From: JBGTSJ01 sp041940305
Lineage (GTDB): Bacteria; Planctomycetota; Planctomycetia; Planctomycetales; Planctomycetaceae
Length of the DNA stretch: 64,000 nt
Reading direction: 5' to 3'
Assembly: GCA_041940305.1 (NCBI GenBank)
Contig: JBGTSJ010000001.1
Span: 310,001-374,000, forward strand
Shown here: piece by piece, positions 28,695-37,413 of the stretch
Position numbering within the stretch: position 1 is the stretch's first letter
Layout of the letters: each line of letters opens with the position of its first letter
Position numbers and translations under genes: made by a program
Notes under the pieces: model-generated
Seen by the model: only the letters and a program-made list of their open reading frames with translations
The model's database searches: none
What the model was told of the DNA's origin: nothing

Positions 28695-30092
28695 TTAGCC
28701 CGCCTCGGCCTGGTCCTGCGACTGGTACTGGTTCAGCTTATTGTACAGCGTCTTGAGGGCGATCCCCAATTCGTCGGCCGTTCTGGGCTTGTCGCCGTGG
28801 TGCTTCTCCAGCGTCTGCTGGATGGCTTCCATCTCGATCTCCCGCAGCGTCAGGGGACGCGGGAAGTTGCTCACCAGGAACGGGCGGTCGCCGTCGTGGG
28901 ACCGTTTGCTGACGCTGTTCGGCAGGTCCTCCGGATAAATGTGCTGGCCGTCGGAGAGGATGACGGCGTGCTCCAGCGCGTTGGCCAGTTCGCGGACGTT
29001 GCCGCTCCATTCGTGTGAGCGGAGCAGCGACACCGTTTCCGGAGCCAGGATGTCCTGCGAGATCTCTTTTCGCTTGAGATGCCGGGCCACGAGATGCCGG
29101 GCCAGCACCGGGATGTCGTCCTTTCGCTCCCGCAGCGGGGGGAGGCGGATTTCGAACGTGTTGACGCGGAAGAACAGGTCCTCGCGGAACGAGCCTTCGC
29201 CCACCATGTCCTGCAGGTCGCGGTTCGTGGCACAGACGATACGGACATCGACGTGGAACGCGTCGTTCTCGCCGACCCGGCGCACCTCGCCCGACTCCAG
29301 GAATCGCAGCAGCTTCACCTGCATCGACTTGTCGAGCTCCCCCAGTTCGTCGAGGAACAGCGTGCCGCCATTCGCGACTTCGATGAGTCCCTTCCGGGGC
29401 TGGTCGGCTCCGGTGAAGGCCCCTTTCTTGTGGCCGAACAGCTCGCTCTCGACGAGGTTTTCGGGAAGGGCGCCGCAGTTCACCGCCACGAACGGCATGT
29501 GGGCCCGGTTGCTCAGGTCGTGGATCCGCTTGGCGACCAGTTCCTTGCCGGTGCCGGTCTCGCCGAGGATCAGGACGGCGGAGTCGGTCGGTGCGATCTT
29601 TTCGACGAGTTTTTTCACGCGGAGCATCGACGGCGTGTCGCCGATCAACTCCGAGGTGCCGCGGACCGCCTGCAGCTGATGCTCCAGGGCAATCGTCTTG
29701 TTGGTGAGCGTCTTTTTCTCGGCGATCCGCTGCAGGACGTTCTGCACTTCCACCAGCTTCGTCGGCTTGGTGAGGAAGTCGTAAGCCCCGCGGCGGAGGG
29801 CCTGAATGGCGTCATCCAGGCTGCCGTGCCCGGTGTGAATGATGATCTCAGTGTCGGGCGCGACTTTCTGCAGATGATCGACGACGTCCCAGCCGGTGAG
29901 GCCGGGCATCCGGAGGTCGATGATCGCGGCGTCGAACGAGTGCGCTTCGAGTGCGGCGAGGGCGACGCGGCCGTCCTCACAGACGGTGGCATCATGCCCC
30001 ATCCGCGGCAGCTCTTTCTGCATCAAATTGCGGATCGGGGCCTCGTCGTCGACGAACAGCACCCGCAGTCGGTTGAGCGGCTTCGAGCTCAA
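28695..30092 (-). CDS. NtrC-family sigma-54-dependent response regulator
   Basis: This 465-residue activator has a receiver domain (VLFVDDEAP, phospho-acceptor Asp in IIDLRMPG, Lys in FLTKP), a central AAA+ domain with Walker A GETGTGKE, the sigma-54 contact loop GAFTGA and the arginine-finger region, and a C-terminal Fis-type helix-turn-helix (TADELGIALKTLYNKLNQY). It should activate sigma-54 promoters when phosphorylated. The best start is a TTG at 30092, with AAGGAGA seven bases upstream; no ATG is available near it. No histidine kinase gene is adjacent, so its partner is orphan or encoded elsewhere. Confidence 0.93.
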   Translation of the reverse strand: MSSKPLNRLRVLFVDDEAPIRNLMQKELPRMGHDATVCEDGRVALAALEAHSFDAAIIDLRMPGLTGWDVVDHLQKVAPDTEIIIHTGHGSLDDAIQALRRGAYDFLTKPTKLVEVQNVLQRIAEKKTLTNKTIALEHQLQAVRGTSELIGDTPSMLRVKKLVEKIAPTDSAVLILGETGTGKELVAKRIHDLSNRAHMPFVAVNCGALPENLVESELFGHKKGAFTGADQPRKGLIEVANGGTLFLDELGELDKSMQVKLLRFLESGEVRRVGENDAFHVDVRIVCATNRDLQDMVGEGSFREDLFFRVNTFEIRLPPLRERKDDIPVLARHLVARHLKRKEISQDILAPETVSLLRSHEWSGNVRELANALEHAVILSDGQHIYPEDLPNSVSKRSHDGDRPFLVSNFPRPLTLREIEMEAIQQTLEKHHGDKPRTADELGIALKTLYNKLNQYQSQDQAEAG

Positions 30093-30466
30093 AATCGTCT
30101 CTCCTTGACGATCCGGGCGCAAAGCACCCGGCTATTCCCGGTTCCACCGGGAGACATCCTGTCGATATGGCGAGCGGCTTGTCGGCGGACCGGCCTTGCG
30201 CGCAGAGCGCGCCCTGCAGGCATCTGGCCGCCGGTCGCCGATGACCTGAAACGAGAGGGCGGGTTGATAACAGAATCCCCGGAGCGGAGCAATCGGGGTT
30301 TGCCGCGGACAAATGGCCCTGCGCCGTTGTCGAAGCCGGAGCCCGGATCGTCGGAGGTTCGTCTTTTTCCAGGGTTTGAGTAACGACGCCGGCGTGCATG
30401 GAGTCCGGAATCCGCGGCGGTTACCCTGATCTCCCCGATCTCGTTCCTGATAAAGGATTCGATCAC
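30093..30466. other. Divergent intergenic region between the regulator and PHP genes
   Basis: This 374-bp gap contains a short hairpin (CCCGGT/ACCGGG around TCC near 30133-30147) but no gene I can support. The promoters of both flanking genes must lie here; none is clear. Confidence 0.4.
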
Positions 30467-31795
30467 ATGTCGACTCGCCCTCTGATGCTTTCTGCGATTT
30501 TCGGCGTCCTGGCCGCTGCATCCGTTGCCGTGGTGATAGACCGGCCTGGTCCCGCCCGCACGCTCGCCGCGGAGGAGAGCCTGCGGTGGTACAAGGGGAA
30601 CCTGCACACGCACTCCCACTGGAGCGACGGGAACGACTACCTGGAGATGATCGCCGTCTGGTACGACGAGCACGACTACGATTTTCTGGTGTTCACCGAC
30701 CATAACGTGCTGGCAAACACGGAGCGCTGGGCGGCGGTGGACAAGACCAAAGGGGGCCGCGAAGCCTATGACAAGCTCAAGGCCCGCTTCCCCGACTGGG
30801 TGGAGGAGCGGGAGCAGGACGGTCAGCTGGAGGTTCGGCTGCGGACGTTCGAGGAGGTCTCGGACAAGATCGCCCGGACCGGGGAGTACCTGCTCATCCA
30901 GGGAGAGGAGATCAGCGACCGGTTCGAGCGGCTGCCGATCCATCTGAACGCCAGCAACGTCCAGGAACTGGTGACGCCCCGCGGCGGCGAGAGCGTGCTG
31001 GAAGTGATGCAGAACAACGTCGACGCCGTCGTTTCCCAGCGCGAACGGACCGGCGAGCCGATCCTCGTCCATCTCAATCATCCCAACTTCGGCTACGCGA
31101 TCACGGCCGAAGACCTGGCGCGGGTCATCGGGGAGAACTTCTTCGAGGTCTACAACGGACATCCGGGCGTGCACAACTCCGGCGATCACGTGCACGTCTC
31201 GAGCGACCGCATCTGGGACATCGTCCTCACCCTGCGAATTGGCGAACTGAACCTCCCGATCATGTACGGTCTGGCGGTGGACGATGGCCACGAGTATCAC
31301 AACATGCCCAGCCGCGGCAGCAATCCCGGCCGCGGGTGGGTCTACGTGCTGGCCAACGAACTGACCCCCGCAGCCCTGATCGACTCGCTGGAAGCGGGAC
31401 GGTTCTATTCGTCTTCTGGCGTGCGTCTGCTGGAAGTCTCGTCGTCGGAGCGGGGACTCGCCGTCGAAGTGGAGGCCGAAGAGGGAGTGGAGTACACGAT
31501 CGAATTCATCGGCACCCGCACGGGCTTTGACGCCGCCAGCGAGCCGATCCAGGACGAGGATGGGAACGAGGTCTACGCGACGCGCCGATACAGCGACGAC
31601 GTCGGAGAGGTATTCCAGACAGTGGACGGAACCCGGGCCGCGTACGAGTTCACAGGGGATGAGCTGTACGTCCGGGCCCGCGTGACGTCGACAAAGCCGC
31701 ATCCGAACCCGTCGGAGCCGGGAGAGTCCGAACGCGCCTGGTGCCAGCCCACCCTCGGACCCGCGGCGCCGGAGCCCGCCGAACCCAGCCTCTGA
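30467..31795 (+). CDS. Exported PHP-domain phosphoesterase-like protein
   Basis: This 442-residue protein has a signal peptide or anchor (AIFGVLAAASVAVV) and a PHP metal-dependent hydrolase domain: NLHTHSHWSDG near residue 45, FTDHN near 76, a QGEEIS strand, LVHLNHPNFGYA near 205 and VDDGHEYHN near 270. These His/Asp residues usually bind three metals. A beta-rich C-terminal domain (about 315-420) follows. The substrate of such exported PHP proteins is not established. AAAGGA lies 11 bases before the ATG. Confidence 0.85.
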   Translation: MSTRPLMLSAIFGVLAAASVAVVIDRPGPARTLAAEESLRWYKGNLHTHSHWSDGNDYLEMIAVWYDEHDYDFLVFTDHNVLANTERWAAVDKTKGGREAYDKLKARFPDWVEEREQDGQLEVRLRTFEEVSDKIARTGEYLLIQGEEISDRFERLPIHLNASNVQELVTPRGGESVLEVMQNNVDAVVSQRERTGEPILVHLNHPNFGYAITAEDLARVIGENFFEVYNGHPGVHNSGDHVHVSSDRIWDIVLTLRIGELNLPIMYGLAVDDGHEYHNMPSRGSNPGRGWVYVLANELTPAALIDSLEAGRFYSSSGVRLLEVSSSERGLAVEVEAEEGVEYTIEFIGTRTGFDAASEPIQDEDGNEVYATRRYSDDVGEVFQTVDGTRAAYEFTGDELYVRARVTSTKPHPNPSEPGESERAWCQPTLGPAAPEPAEPSL

Positions 31796-31927
31796 GGCGA
31801 TGAGTTGGGGAGAGGTTGGCGCCAGATCCAGATTCAGCTGCGAGCAGCCTCGCTGAAGTCTCACGTCCGTTCGAACGGAACAAAGCTGACCTATCCACCG
31901 GTAGAAGGCCGAACTCCATCGAAAATC

Positions 31928-32035
31928 GAATTCAGCCCGGAGGGCTGACAGACGATAGCCGGCGGTTGAGCGCAGCGACACCGCTGGAATCGCACGCGAA
32001 TGGCACGCCGACCCCGGCAGGGGTCGCATCTGCGT
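31928..32035. repeat. Candidate dispersed repeat R5 with two hairpins
   Basis: This intergenic block begins with AGCCCGGAGGGCTGACAG and ends with the perfect hairpin GACCCCGGCAGGGGTC, with an Ala/Ser-coding middle. I find one copy here. I recall similar sequences as interspersed repeats in other planctomycete genomes, but a search is needed. It ends at the stop of the VKOR fusion gene. Confidence 0.45.
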
Positions 32036-32038
32036 CGG

Positions 32039-33298
32039 CTATTCGACTTCCCGACCTGCCTGTAACCCCAGTTCGCTCTCCAGTATCGCGAACAGTTCCT
32101 CAGCCGTCTCCGTCCGCCCGACGACCGAGTCCATCTCCGGCGACATCAGCACCGGAATCGTCTGCGCTCCGCTGCCGGCGTACGCCTCGACGTCCGCCGC
32201 GATTCTCGCCGCGATCTGCGGATCCTCGAGCGCCGACTGCAGCGCTTCGGTGCCCGCCACCGACTCCGCTTTCGCCCGGGCCTCTTCCAGCGATCGCGGC
32301 CGCTCCGGCTCGAACAGCCACGCGTCAAATTCCGCATACGCCTGCGGAGCGACGTTCCACACGGCGAGCGCGAGCGCGGCCAGTTCGCACGCCTCGGCGA
32401 ACCGCCGCTCCGTCTCGATCACCGTCGGGTTGCAGTCCGCATCCAGCGGCATCGGCAGCAGCACCACCACGTACTGCTCAGGATAGCGCTGCAGTCCCTC
32501 CGCCAGGAACCCATGCGTCGCGCGACAGTGCGGGCAGCAATAGTCGAACAGCAGCACCAGCACATGCGGAGCGTCGGGGTTCCCCAGGTGCGGCACATCG
32601 CGCACAGCGACGACTAATTCTCCGTTGAGAACGGCCACCTGCCGCTCCGGGCCGGGACCGGTATCGGCGTTCTCTCCGGCCGGTAGGCGGGCGACCGCCG
32701 CACCCGACTGATTCACGAACATCTGCACGCCCGCCATCACCATCACGGCTGCCGCTCCCAGCAGGACGCCGGCGCCGCCGCGATGCTCGCCCGCACTTGG
32801 CGTTTCGACGGCTCGCACTTTCCTCCACTGCCAGACAATCAGTCCAGCCAGCAGAAAACCGATCCCATGCTCGGCCATGCACCACAGGCAGACCGCCTTC
32901 AGGACAAACAATTGCAGGCCGACAAACCACACCGCCCCCAGCGTGACGGCAGTGGCAACGCCGAGCAGTCCGTGCCTGCCAATGCGCCGCAGCGATTCGA
33001 GGCGCGAGCGTTCTGCAAGGAACGAGAATACGATCGCCGCTGCGTACGCCACGCACGCAGCCGCGCCGACCGGCACGCCGGCGACATGCGACCAGCGGCT
33101 TCGAAACACCTCATCGCATCCCGACCCCGCCCCACACCCCAGCGGAACGCCGCGCTGAGAGAGCGAGACGATCAGCAGGTAAGCGCCCACCAGCAGCCCA
33201 ACGACGCCGACGCCACGAATCGGCCACCAGCCAGCATCACCCGGTGGCAGCGGCAAGGGTTCGGAGAAGTCGAACTCGTCATCATACACAGACGCCAT
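32039..33298 (-). CDS. VKOR-DsbA fusion, disulfide-bond-forming membrane protein
   Basis: This 419-residue protein joins a vitamin K epoxide reductase domain to a thioredoxin-like DsbA domain. The VKOR part (residues 28-160) has four or five transmembrane helices, the loop cysteines Cys55 and Cys61, conserved Ser70 and the CLWC active site at 137-140. The DsbA-like part has CPHC at 255-258 and a cis-Pro region TIPVL. Together these oxidise exported proteins and pass electrons to quinone. This stands in for a separate DsbA/DsbB pair. The start has no strong ribosome site. Repeat R5 lies just beyond the stop. Confidence 0.92.
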   Translation of the reverse strand: MASVYDDEFDFSEPLPLPPGDAGWWPIRGVGVVGLLVGAYLLIVSLSQRGVPLGCGAGSGCDEVFRSRWSHVAGVPVGAAACVAYAAAIVFSFLAERSRLESLRRIGRHGLLGVATAVTLGAVWFVGLQLFVLKAVCLWCMAEHGIGFLLAGLIVWQWRKVRAVETPSAGEHRGGAGVLLGAAAVMVMAGVQMFVNQSGAAVARLPAGENADTGPGPERQVAVLNGELVVAVRDVPHLGNPDAPHVLVLLFDYCCPHCRATHGFLAEGLQRYPEQYVVVLLPMPLDADCNPTVIETERRFAEACELAALALAVWNVAPQAYAEFDAWLFEPERPRSLEEARAKAESVAGTEALQSALEDPQIAARIAADVEAYAGSGAQTIPVLMSPEMDSVVGRTETAEELFAILESELGLQAGREVE

Positions 33299-33460
33299 AG
33301 CGCTGGTGTCCTTGTCCCTCGATGCACAGCATTCACCGGGGCCCCGAACTCTGGCGAATTCGGCTACGAAGGACCGCGTCTGCAGTCCATCCTAAGATCG
33401 TCGGCCGGCGAGCGAATCGCCTGTCAACTTACCGCAGCGCATCACGAGCGGACAATCAAC

Positions 33461-33635
33461 ATGGATGATGCACTCGGCTACGTCGTGGGATGGGGCACGC
33501 TGGCACTGCTGAACGCAGGCCTCGCGCAAGGCAAGAACCGCAGCGGGCTGGCGTGGTTTCTGCTTTCCCCTGCTGCTCGGCCCGGTCGCCACGTTCTTCC
33601 TCGTCGCGTTCTGCAGCCGTCTGCCGGACGCGTGA
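33461..33635 (+). pseudogene. Small membrane protein gene with a 1-bp frameshift
   Basis: Reading from ATG 33461 gives MDDALGYVVGWGTLALLNAG, then AQGKNRSGLAWFLLS. At a CCCC run (33567-33570) the frame loses sense, but dropping one C restores LLLGPVATFFLVAF and a stop at 33633-33635. This would make a 57-residue two-helix membrane protein, a familiar small bacterial type. The extra base is either a true mutation or a sequencing error in a homopolymer. Confidence 0.7.
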
Positions 33636-33648
33636 GCGACGCCGCGCG

Positions 33649-35235
33649 TCAGTTGCCGTTGTTCCCCGTCTGCCACTGCGCGGTAGCGATGCCGAAGAGC
33701 GCTCCTTCCAGCAGGTGACGCTCGAAGAATGCGGCCACCGCTTCGACCTTGGTGTACTGCAGCAGGATCATGTCCCCCGGCTGGATGAGGATGTCCTCCT
33801 GAGGCCGCCGCAGCGCCTTGTACAGGTCGACCTCGATCGGGAACCGCCGCCCGTCCGGCAACGTCCGCAATACGACCGCACGGCTGGGACTGATCGTCAC
33901 GTCGCTGTTGAGTGCGGAGACGCCCCCCACGCCGCGCGGCGATGAAGCGCTCGATCCCTGGGCCTGTGCGATCGAGATCGCCTGCGTCACCGTGATGTCG
34001 TAGTCGCGCGGCAGCGTGAACTGCCCGCCTCCCAGCAGTCCTCCGGTGTAGAAGACTTCGGTCTCGCGCGATTCGATGAACACGATGTCGCCGTCGTACA
34101 GCGTCACGTCGTCTTCGGTGATCTGCGGAAACTCGCCGTGCCCCAGACGGACAGGGATGCGGATGATGTTCGGGTCGCCCATCGTGTGCAGCGCGGAGAA
34201 ATCGCCCCCCCAGCCCCACTCAGTCGATCGCCAGTCCGGAACGGGCGACATCGCCGGCGCGAAGGTGGAATGCCCGGTCTGCAGGACAGTGTGAGTTCCT
34301 GTTGCAGACGGCGAATGTCCGCCGGCAGGAGTGACCGCAGCGGACTGCGGTGCATCGTAGGGATGGAACCCCGAGTGACCGCCGGTCGGGCCGAACATGG
34401 GCGCGGCTCCGGGAGGACACGGCGGCGCCCCCCAGCCGGGCAGAGCGGGACCAGCTCCTCCGTGATTTCGCCGCCTCAGGATGTAGATCGTGTTCTCCGC
34501 GTCCAGGCCGGGGAGTCCGTCGGCGCCTTCTGCGCGGGCCAGCGCGTGCAGCACGTCGTTCTCATACGCCCGCAATTGAACGATCTTCGCCGTGCCGCGC
34601 TTCGAGTTACCGATGTTCAGGTTCGAGACCTGGTTCTGCGACGCCTGCAGGTCGGACATCTCCTGACGGACGACGAGGATGCGGTATTCCCGCGGCCGCT
34701 GTAGGCTCACGACGATCCGCTTCTCGATCTCGTCCACGTTCGCCAGGATCGTCGAATCGACCGTGTAAGCACGGCGGATGGCGTCCTCCACTTCCGGCAG
34801 CGTCCGGCCGGCGACATGCACCGGGCTCACATAGGGCAGCGGAATGGTTCCGTCGTCGCGCACGGTGACCGGATAACCGATCGTCGGCGGATCCGCCGGA
34901 GAACTTGGATTGTTGATCGGCGGCTCTTCCCCCGCCTCCTCCAGGTTCACCGACAGCTTTCCGAGCACGCCCGGAATGTAGATCGCCAGCACGTCACCGG
35001 CGTCCACCCGGTACTGGTCGGGGGGCCGGCGGACGAGCAGGCTGAGGTTGATCGTCTCCTTGCCGGAGCGCTCCTCGCCGCGATACTCGTGCGGCATGTA
35101 GCTGGCGGGGACGCCGCGCAGCGGATGGAACGCGGCACAACCGGACAGTGCACCGGCGGCGACCAGCACGAGCGTGAGTCGGGCGCGGAACAGCGCCGGG
35201 GCCGCCTTGCGAGCGGCGAAGTCATGGCCATCCAT
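33649..35235 (-). CDS. Polysaccharide export lipoprotein (Wza/BexD-like)
   Basis: This 528-residue outer-membrane-type protein has a signal peptide with lipobox LSGC (about residues 31-34). It is followed by the polysaccharide export domain (PDQYRVDAGDVLAIYIPGVL near 72, then VTVRDDGTIPLPYV), a Gly/Pro/His-rich linker (about 255-330) and at least one SLBB-type beta-grasp region (FYTGGLLGGGQFTLPRDYDI). The C-terminal part has ILIQPGDMILLQYT. Such proteins form the export channel for capsule or exopolysaccharide. No Wzc or glycosyltransferase genes are nearby. The upstream neighbour is a Trp/Gly-rich lipoprotein on the same strand. Confidence 0.9.
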   Translation of the reverse strand: MDGHDFAARKAAPALFRARLTLVLVAAGALSGCAAFHPLRGVPASYMPHEYRGEERSGKETINLSLLVRRPPDQYRVDAGDVLAIYIPGVLGKLSVNLEEAGEEPPINNPSSPADPPTIGYPVTVRDDGTIPLPYVSPVHVAGRTLPEVEDAIRRAYTVDSTILANVDEIEKRIVVSLQRPREYRILVVRQEMSDLQASQNQVSNLNIGNSKRGTAKIVQLRAYENDVLHALARAEGADGLPGLDAENTIYILRRRNHGGAGPALPGWGAPPCPPGAAPMFGPTGGHSGFHPYDAPQSAAVTPAGGHSPSATGTHTVLQTGHSTFAPAMSPVPDWRSTEWGWGGDFSALHTMGDPNIIRIPVRLGHGEFPQITEDDVTLYDGDIVFIESRETEVFYTGGLLGGGQFTLPRDYDITVTQAISIAQAQGSSASSPRGVGGVSALNSDVTISPSRAVVLRTLPDGRRFPIEVDLYKALRRPQEDILIQPGDMILLQYTKVEAVAAFFERHLLEGALFGIATAQWQTGNNGN

Positions 35236-35329
35236 GTCGTTGCGTCCCTTGTGCCCGCAGCATCCTGCCGCGAACCGTGTTGTCAGTATTCGCAGTCCGG
35301 CGTGTCATGTGCCGGCTTGTCTCACCTAC

Positions 35330-35815
35330 TTACCAGCCGCATGCACCCTGATCGCAGCACGCTCCTCCCGCAGGGCAGATGCCGCCGGCAGGAACCACGT
35401 TGTAAGCCTTCCAGCAGGAGCCGAGCGCGCGTTGCGATCCGGCGGCGTATCCCGCGAACCAGTGACTGGCCTCGCAGTAGCCGTCCGGATGCCGGTTGCA
35501 CGACTTCCAGAACCGCTCGGGCGGGATCGGCGGAATCCGGCCGTCACCCCCCAGCGCAACGTCCACGTAGGCCTGCACGAAGCCGTACTTGAACTCGGAC
35601 TCGGCGTGCGGATGGCAGCGTCCCAGCGCGTTGAGCGCCCGCTTCTCGGCAATATGGCGGGCATGCGCCTCGTCGAAGTGCCGCGAGTATTCCGGGACTT
35701 CAGGCCAGTCGCCGGTGCGGTCGCGCGTCAGCACGTGACAGCCGGAAAGACCGCCGACGATCAGCAGCAGGAGCAGGCGATTCTTCACAGCGACGGAATC
35801 CATTCCTCGATTCAA
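35330..35815 (-). CDS. Lipoprotein of unknown function upstream of the export gene
   Basis: This 161-residue product has a signal peptide with the lipobox LSGC near residues 23-26. It is followed by a domain with YGFVQAYVDVALGGDGRIPP, ERFWKSCNRHPDGYCEASHW and FAGYAAGSQRAL, then a Gly/Cys-rich tail. I have seen this aromatic pattern in planctomycete proteins near polysaccharide-export genes, but no function is known. It is 94 bp upstream of the export lipoprotein gene on the same strand, so a shared transcript is likely. The start could also be the ATG at 35803. Confidence 0.7.
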   Translation of the reverse strand: MNRGMDSVAVKNRLLLLLIVGGLSGCHVLTRDRTGDWPEVPEYSRHFDEAHARHIAEKRALNALGRCHPHAESEFKYGFVQAYVDVALGGDGRIPPIPPERFWKSCNRHPDGYCEASHWFAGYAAGSQRALGSCWKAYNVVPAGGICPAGGACCDQGACGW

Positions 35816-36065
35816 GCGCAGGCGGTCTCCGGACGCGCCACTTCGGGGTTATCGGCCGCCCCAGCAACCGGAGTCTGTGCATTCCTCCGGAGGGTCCCGT
35901 CTCCACTGGTCTGCTAGAGTCGACCAGACGCGCAGTTCTTCACCAGTCCTCCCGTTTTGACGTTATTAACAATCCTAACCCGAGGCGGCCCGGAACAGGG
36001 TTTGCATCGCAAGTGCACAGTGGCACAATACTTATCTCAGGACTCACTCACTCAGGAGGGACCGC

Positions 36066-36434
36066 ATGGCGACTGTCACCGAAACCGATCTCAAGTCCAA
36101 GTCTTGCAAGCCCTGCGAAGGGGGCGTCGAGCCTTTGAGCCGGGACGAGGCCGAGAGGCTGCTGAACGACCTCAATGGCTGGCAACTGTCCGACGACGGC
36201 GACCGCATCGTCAAGAAGTGGACTGTCCACGATTTTCAGGCAGCGATCGACTTCTTCAACCGCGTCACCCAGATTGCAGAAGCGGAGCAGCACCATCCCG
36301 ACCTGCATCTGACGGACTACCGGAAGGTCGCCGTCGAGCTGTCGACGCACGCGATCGGCGGTTTGTCGGAAAACGACTTCATCGTGGCGGCCAAGATTGA
36401 TGAGTTGCCGATCAGCGTGAAAAAACCCAAATAG
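36066..36434 (+). CDS. phhB: Pterin-4a-carbinolamine dehydratase
   Basis: This 122-residue enzyme dehydrates 4a-hydroxytetrahydropterin, recycling the cofactor of aromatic amino acid hydroxylases; some members are also moonlighting regulators. The core has GWQLSDDGDRIVKKW, FNRVTQIAEAEQHHPDLHLT (His-His-Pro active site) and VAVELSTHAIGGLSENDFIV. A strong AGGAGG lies before ATG 36066, and a good terminator follows. No hydroxylase gene is adjacent. Confidence 0.93.
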   Translation: MATVTETDLKSKSCKPCEGGVEPLSRDEAERLLNDLNGWQLSDDGDRIVKKWTVHDFQAAIDFFNRVTQIAEAEQHHPDLHLTDYRKVAVELSTHAIGGLSENDFIVAAKIDELPISVKKPK

Positions 36435-36454
36435 CAGCGTCACGTCGTGCGTAA

Positions 36455-36494
36455 GAAAGACCCCGGCCTCGCTGTGAAGCCGGGGTTTGTTCTT
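36455..36494 (+). terminator. Rho-independent terminator after phhB
   Basis: A 7-bp GC stem (CCCCGGC at 36461-36467, GCCGGGG at 36479-36485) is followed by TTTGTTCTT and preceded by AAGAAAG, so it could act in both directions. It starts 26 bp after the phhB stop. Confidence 0.8.
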
Positions 36495-36631
36495 GCGCCG
36501 GGTCGCTCGTGGTCGCCGGCGGTTCTCCTCAGCCAGGACCTGAATTCGGAGTCCGATTCCGTCCGTCCGGTGTTACACTGATGTCGTCTCCGTTGATCTT
36601 CCGCTCGCATCGTCTCAGGAGCGATAAACCG

Positions 36632-37393
36632 ATGACAGTTCGCGACGTACTCCGCGCACCGTGTTTGAGGGTGTGCGTCATTGCATTGCTCACGTCGGGA
36701 GCGCTGTACGGCTTCGTGGACGACAAGGGGAACGCAGTCGCGCTCAAAGAGCACAAGGAGGCACTGTCTCCGTTTAACGATCTGATCGGAGGCTGGCGCG
36801 GCACGGGACAGGTGCGACGCGGCTCGGCCCAGGGGGCGTGGCGCGAGGATGGAGAATGGATCTGGGAGTTCACCGAAGCCGACGTCGCCATCCGTTACGA
36901 CGTGACCGACGGCGAGCATCTCCAGACCGCACGGCTGACGTTCGATCCCGCGGCGAAAGAGTTCGTCCTCGTCGCCACGCTGCCGGATGACTCGGAGCGC
37001 ACGTACCGCGGCGCATTCGCCGACGACCGGCTGACGCTCACGTCCGAAGCGGATGACGCCGGAGACGTGCACCGGATCACCGTCACCTTGCTCAACGAGA
37101 AGCGGACGCTGGTCCTGTACGAAAAGCGGCGAGAGTCGCAGCAGTCGTTCCAGCGCGTGGGCGAGGTGGGTTATACCCGCGAGGGCACGAGGCTCGCGTA
37201 CAAGGACGGCACCGGACCGGAGTGCGTGGTCACCGGCGGCGCCGGGACGATCTCTGTGAGCTACAAGGGTCAGACGTATTACGTCTGCTGTACGGGCTGC
37301 AAGCAGGCCTTCGACGATGATCCCGAAGGGGTGCTGGCCGAGTACGCGGCCCGCGTGGAAAAGGAACGGCAGGAACGCGAAGCGTCGAAGTAA
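36632..37393 (+). CDS. Exported protein with C-terminal YHS-like metal domain
   Basis: This 253-residue protein has an N-terminal signal or anchor (CLRVCVIALLTSGALYGFVD). A beta-rich domain with NDLIGGWRGTGQVRRG resembles lipocalin-type DUF1579 folds, and a C-terminal YHS-like domain reads SVSYKGQTYYVCCTGCKQAF. YHS domains bind copper or other metals through Cys. The ATG at 36632 has CAGGAG upstream; an ATG at 36581 is possible. It is convergent with the sorbosone dehydrogenase gene, whose stop lies 20 bp away. Function is not known. Confidence 0.72.
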   Translation: MTVRDVLRAPCLRVCVIALLTSGALYGFVDDKGNAVALKEHKEALSPFNDLIGGWRGTGQVRRGSAQGAWREDGEWIWEFTEADVAIRYDVTDGEHLQTARLTFDPAAKEFVLVATLPDDSERTYRGAFADDRLTLTSEADDAGDVHRITVTLLNEKRTLVLYEKRRESQQSFQRVGEVGYTREGTRLAYKDGTGPECVVTGGAGTISVSYKGQTYYVCCTGCKQAFDDDPEGVLAEYAARVEKERQEREASK

Positions 37394-37413
37394 CGCCTGC
37401 GTCTGTGTGCTTC

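Noticed and set aside
30089..32029. A 646-residue open frame on minus opposite the PHP-domain gene
   Set aside because: The plus strand carries PHP metal motifs. The minus frame runs through repeat R5 and intergenic DNA and shows no domain.
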